From a bacterium (lineage in GTDB: Archaea > Thermoproteota > Nitrososphaeria > Nitrososphaerales > Nitrososphaeraceae), in NCBI GenBank assembly GCA_014381105.1, contig JACMIO010000096.1:1-20605 (forward strand): a stretch of DNA of 20,605 bases. The letters are read 5' to 3'. Position 1 is the stretch's first letter. The number at the start of each line of letters is the position of its first letter. This document shows, piece after piece, positions 20,330 through 20,605 of this stretch. Under the pieces are notes generated by a model. The model did no database searches, was not told the origin of the DNA, and was given only the letters and a program-made list of their open reading frames with translations. The translations under genes and the position numbers were made by a program.

Positions 20330-20605
20330 ATGGATGCATTTGATTGCATAAAGACCAAACTTGACATAAGAGAGTTCAGTCAAGAAGAAGTTGCAGTTGA
20401 AATAAAACAAAAAGTATTTGAGGCTGCGAGATTAACGGGCACCGGTCTTAACACCCAACATTGGCGCTTTATACTTATTGAAGATGAACACAACTTGAAG
20501 AATCTTGCAAAGGACAGCACTAGTGGAAATTGGGTTGCCGGATGTAATTTTGCAATAATAATTCTGACAAATCCAAAATATCATTTTCATTTGATTGATG
20601 CGGGA
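20330..20605 (+). CDS. nitroreductase family protein, truncated by the window end
   Basis: The 92 visible residues from the ATG at 20330 begin MDAFDCIKTKLDIREFSQEE, with the R-x-F block of FMN-dependent nitroreductases, then EAARLTGTGLNTQHWRFILIED (31-52), equivalent to the family's A-P-S-x-x-N-x-Q-P-W-x-F flavin-binding region, and GCNFAIIILTN (71-81). Such enzymes are dimeric FMN proteins reducing nitro groups, quinones or related compounds with NAD(P)H. The Pro-Ser of the usual APSxxNxQPW motif is replaced here by T-G-T-G. The C-terminal half is outside the window. A TATA box at 20300-20309 supports the start. Confidence 0.85.
   Translation, partial: MDAFDCIKTKLDIREFSQEEVAVEIKQKVFEAARLTGTGLNTQHWRFILIEDEHNLKNLAKDSTSGNWVAGCNFAIIILTNPKYHFHLIDAG

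Noticed and set aside
20261..20410. N-terminal extension of the macrodomain protein
   Set aside because: It overlaps the promoter and start of the divergent nitroreductase gene, lies outside the macrodomain, and a Shine-Dalgarno site supports the start at 20260.

Overview
The window reads as a chromosomal segment from an ammonia-oxidising archaeon (Thaumarchaeota/Nitrososphaerota, perhaps of the Nitrososphaera/Nitrosocosmicus type). This assignment is inferred from gene content and promoter style. The DNA is AT-rich. Most genes have a TATA-like box about 24-32 nt upstream of the start codon and no Shine-Dalgarno site, as in leaderless archaeal transcripts. The window holds an archaeal Alba chromatin protein, a one-chain ADP-forming acyl-CoA synthetase of the type used in the thaumarchaeal 3-hydroxypropionate/4-hydroxybutyrate cycle, a PsbP-like secreted protein, an archaeal Trm112-like protein, and many small zinc-binding proteins.

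Layout, left to right. Positions 1-2000 hold the 3' part of a pentapeptide-repeat gene built on near-identical 30-bp DNA repeats, a membrane-anchored PsbP-like protein, and a helical protein whose N-terminus is cut off by a one-base frameshift. Positions 2100-6060 run on the plus strand: alba, a PPAT/NMNAT-like nucleotidyltransferase, a branched-chain aminotransferase (ilvE) overlapping a Gfo/Idh/MocA dehydrogenase, a Trm112-like protein, and a WbpD/WlbB-like hexapeptide acetyltransferase. The dehydrogenase and acetyltransferase could belong to one amino-sugar nucleotide route. Positions 6100-9430 hold a tiny zinc-ribbon ORF, an NCS1 permease, a small Cys/His helical protein, a one-TM peptide, a cyclase/kynurenine-formamidase-like gene broken by two frameshifts, and a stand-alone Lrp/AsnC ligand-binding domain. 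Positions 9400-11660 hold a class V aminotransferase, a divergent RecA/RadA-like protein without a recognisable Walker A motif, and a three-TM protein. Positions 11790-16300 hold a DEAD-box helicase, a divergent zinc-ribbon/PRC-barrel protein, and the acyl-CoA synthetase. Positions 16530-20605 are accessory-like: an apparently solitary D12-class adenine methyltransferase, a small zinc-ribbon ORF, two hypothetical proteins, a frameshifted deazaflavin-type nitroreductase, a PadR regulator divergent from a Cys-containing small protein, and a macrodomain protein divergent from a nitroreductase that runs off the edge.

Three points deserve most attention. First, three genes carry single-base frameshifts, so either decay or sequencing indels must be settled before function is argued. 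Second, both gaps of more than 300 bp contain an unannotated short ORF with two CxxC knuckles. Third, the PadR/small-protein intergenic region has nested perfect inverted repeats over two TATA boxes plus a nine-base Shine-Dalgarno match, which looks like a self-contained autoregulated switch. No tRNA, rRNA, CRISPR array or transposase was seen.
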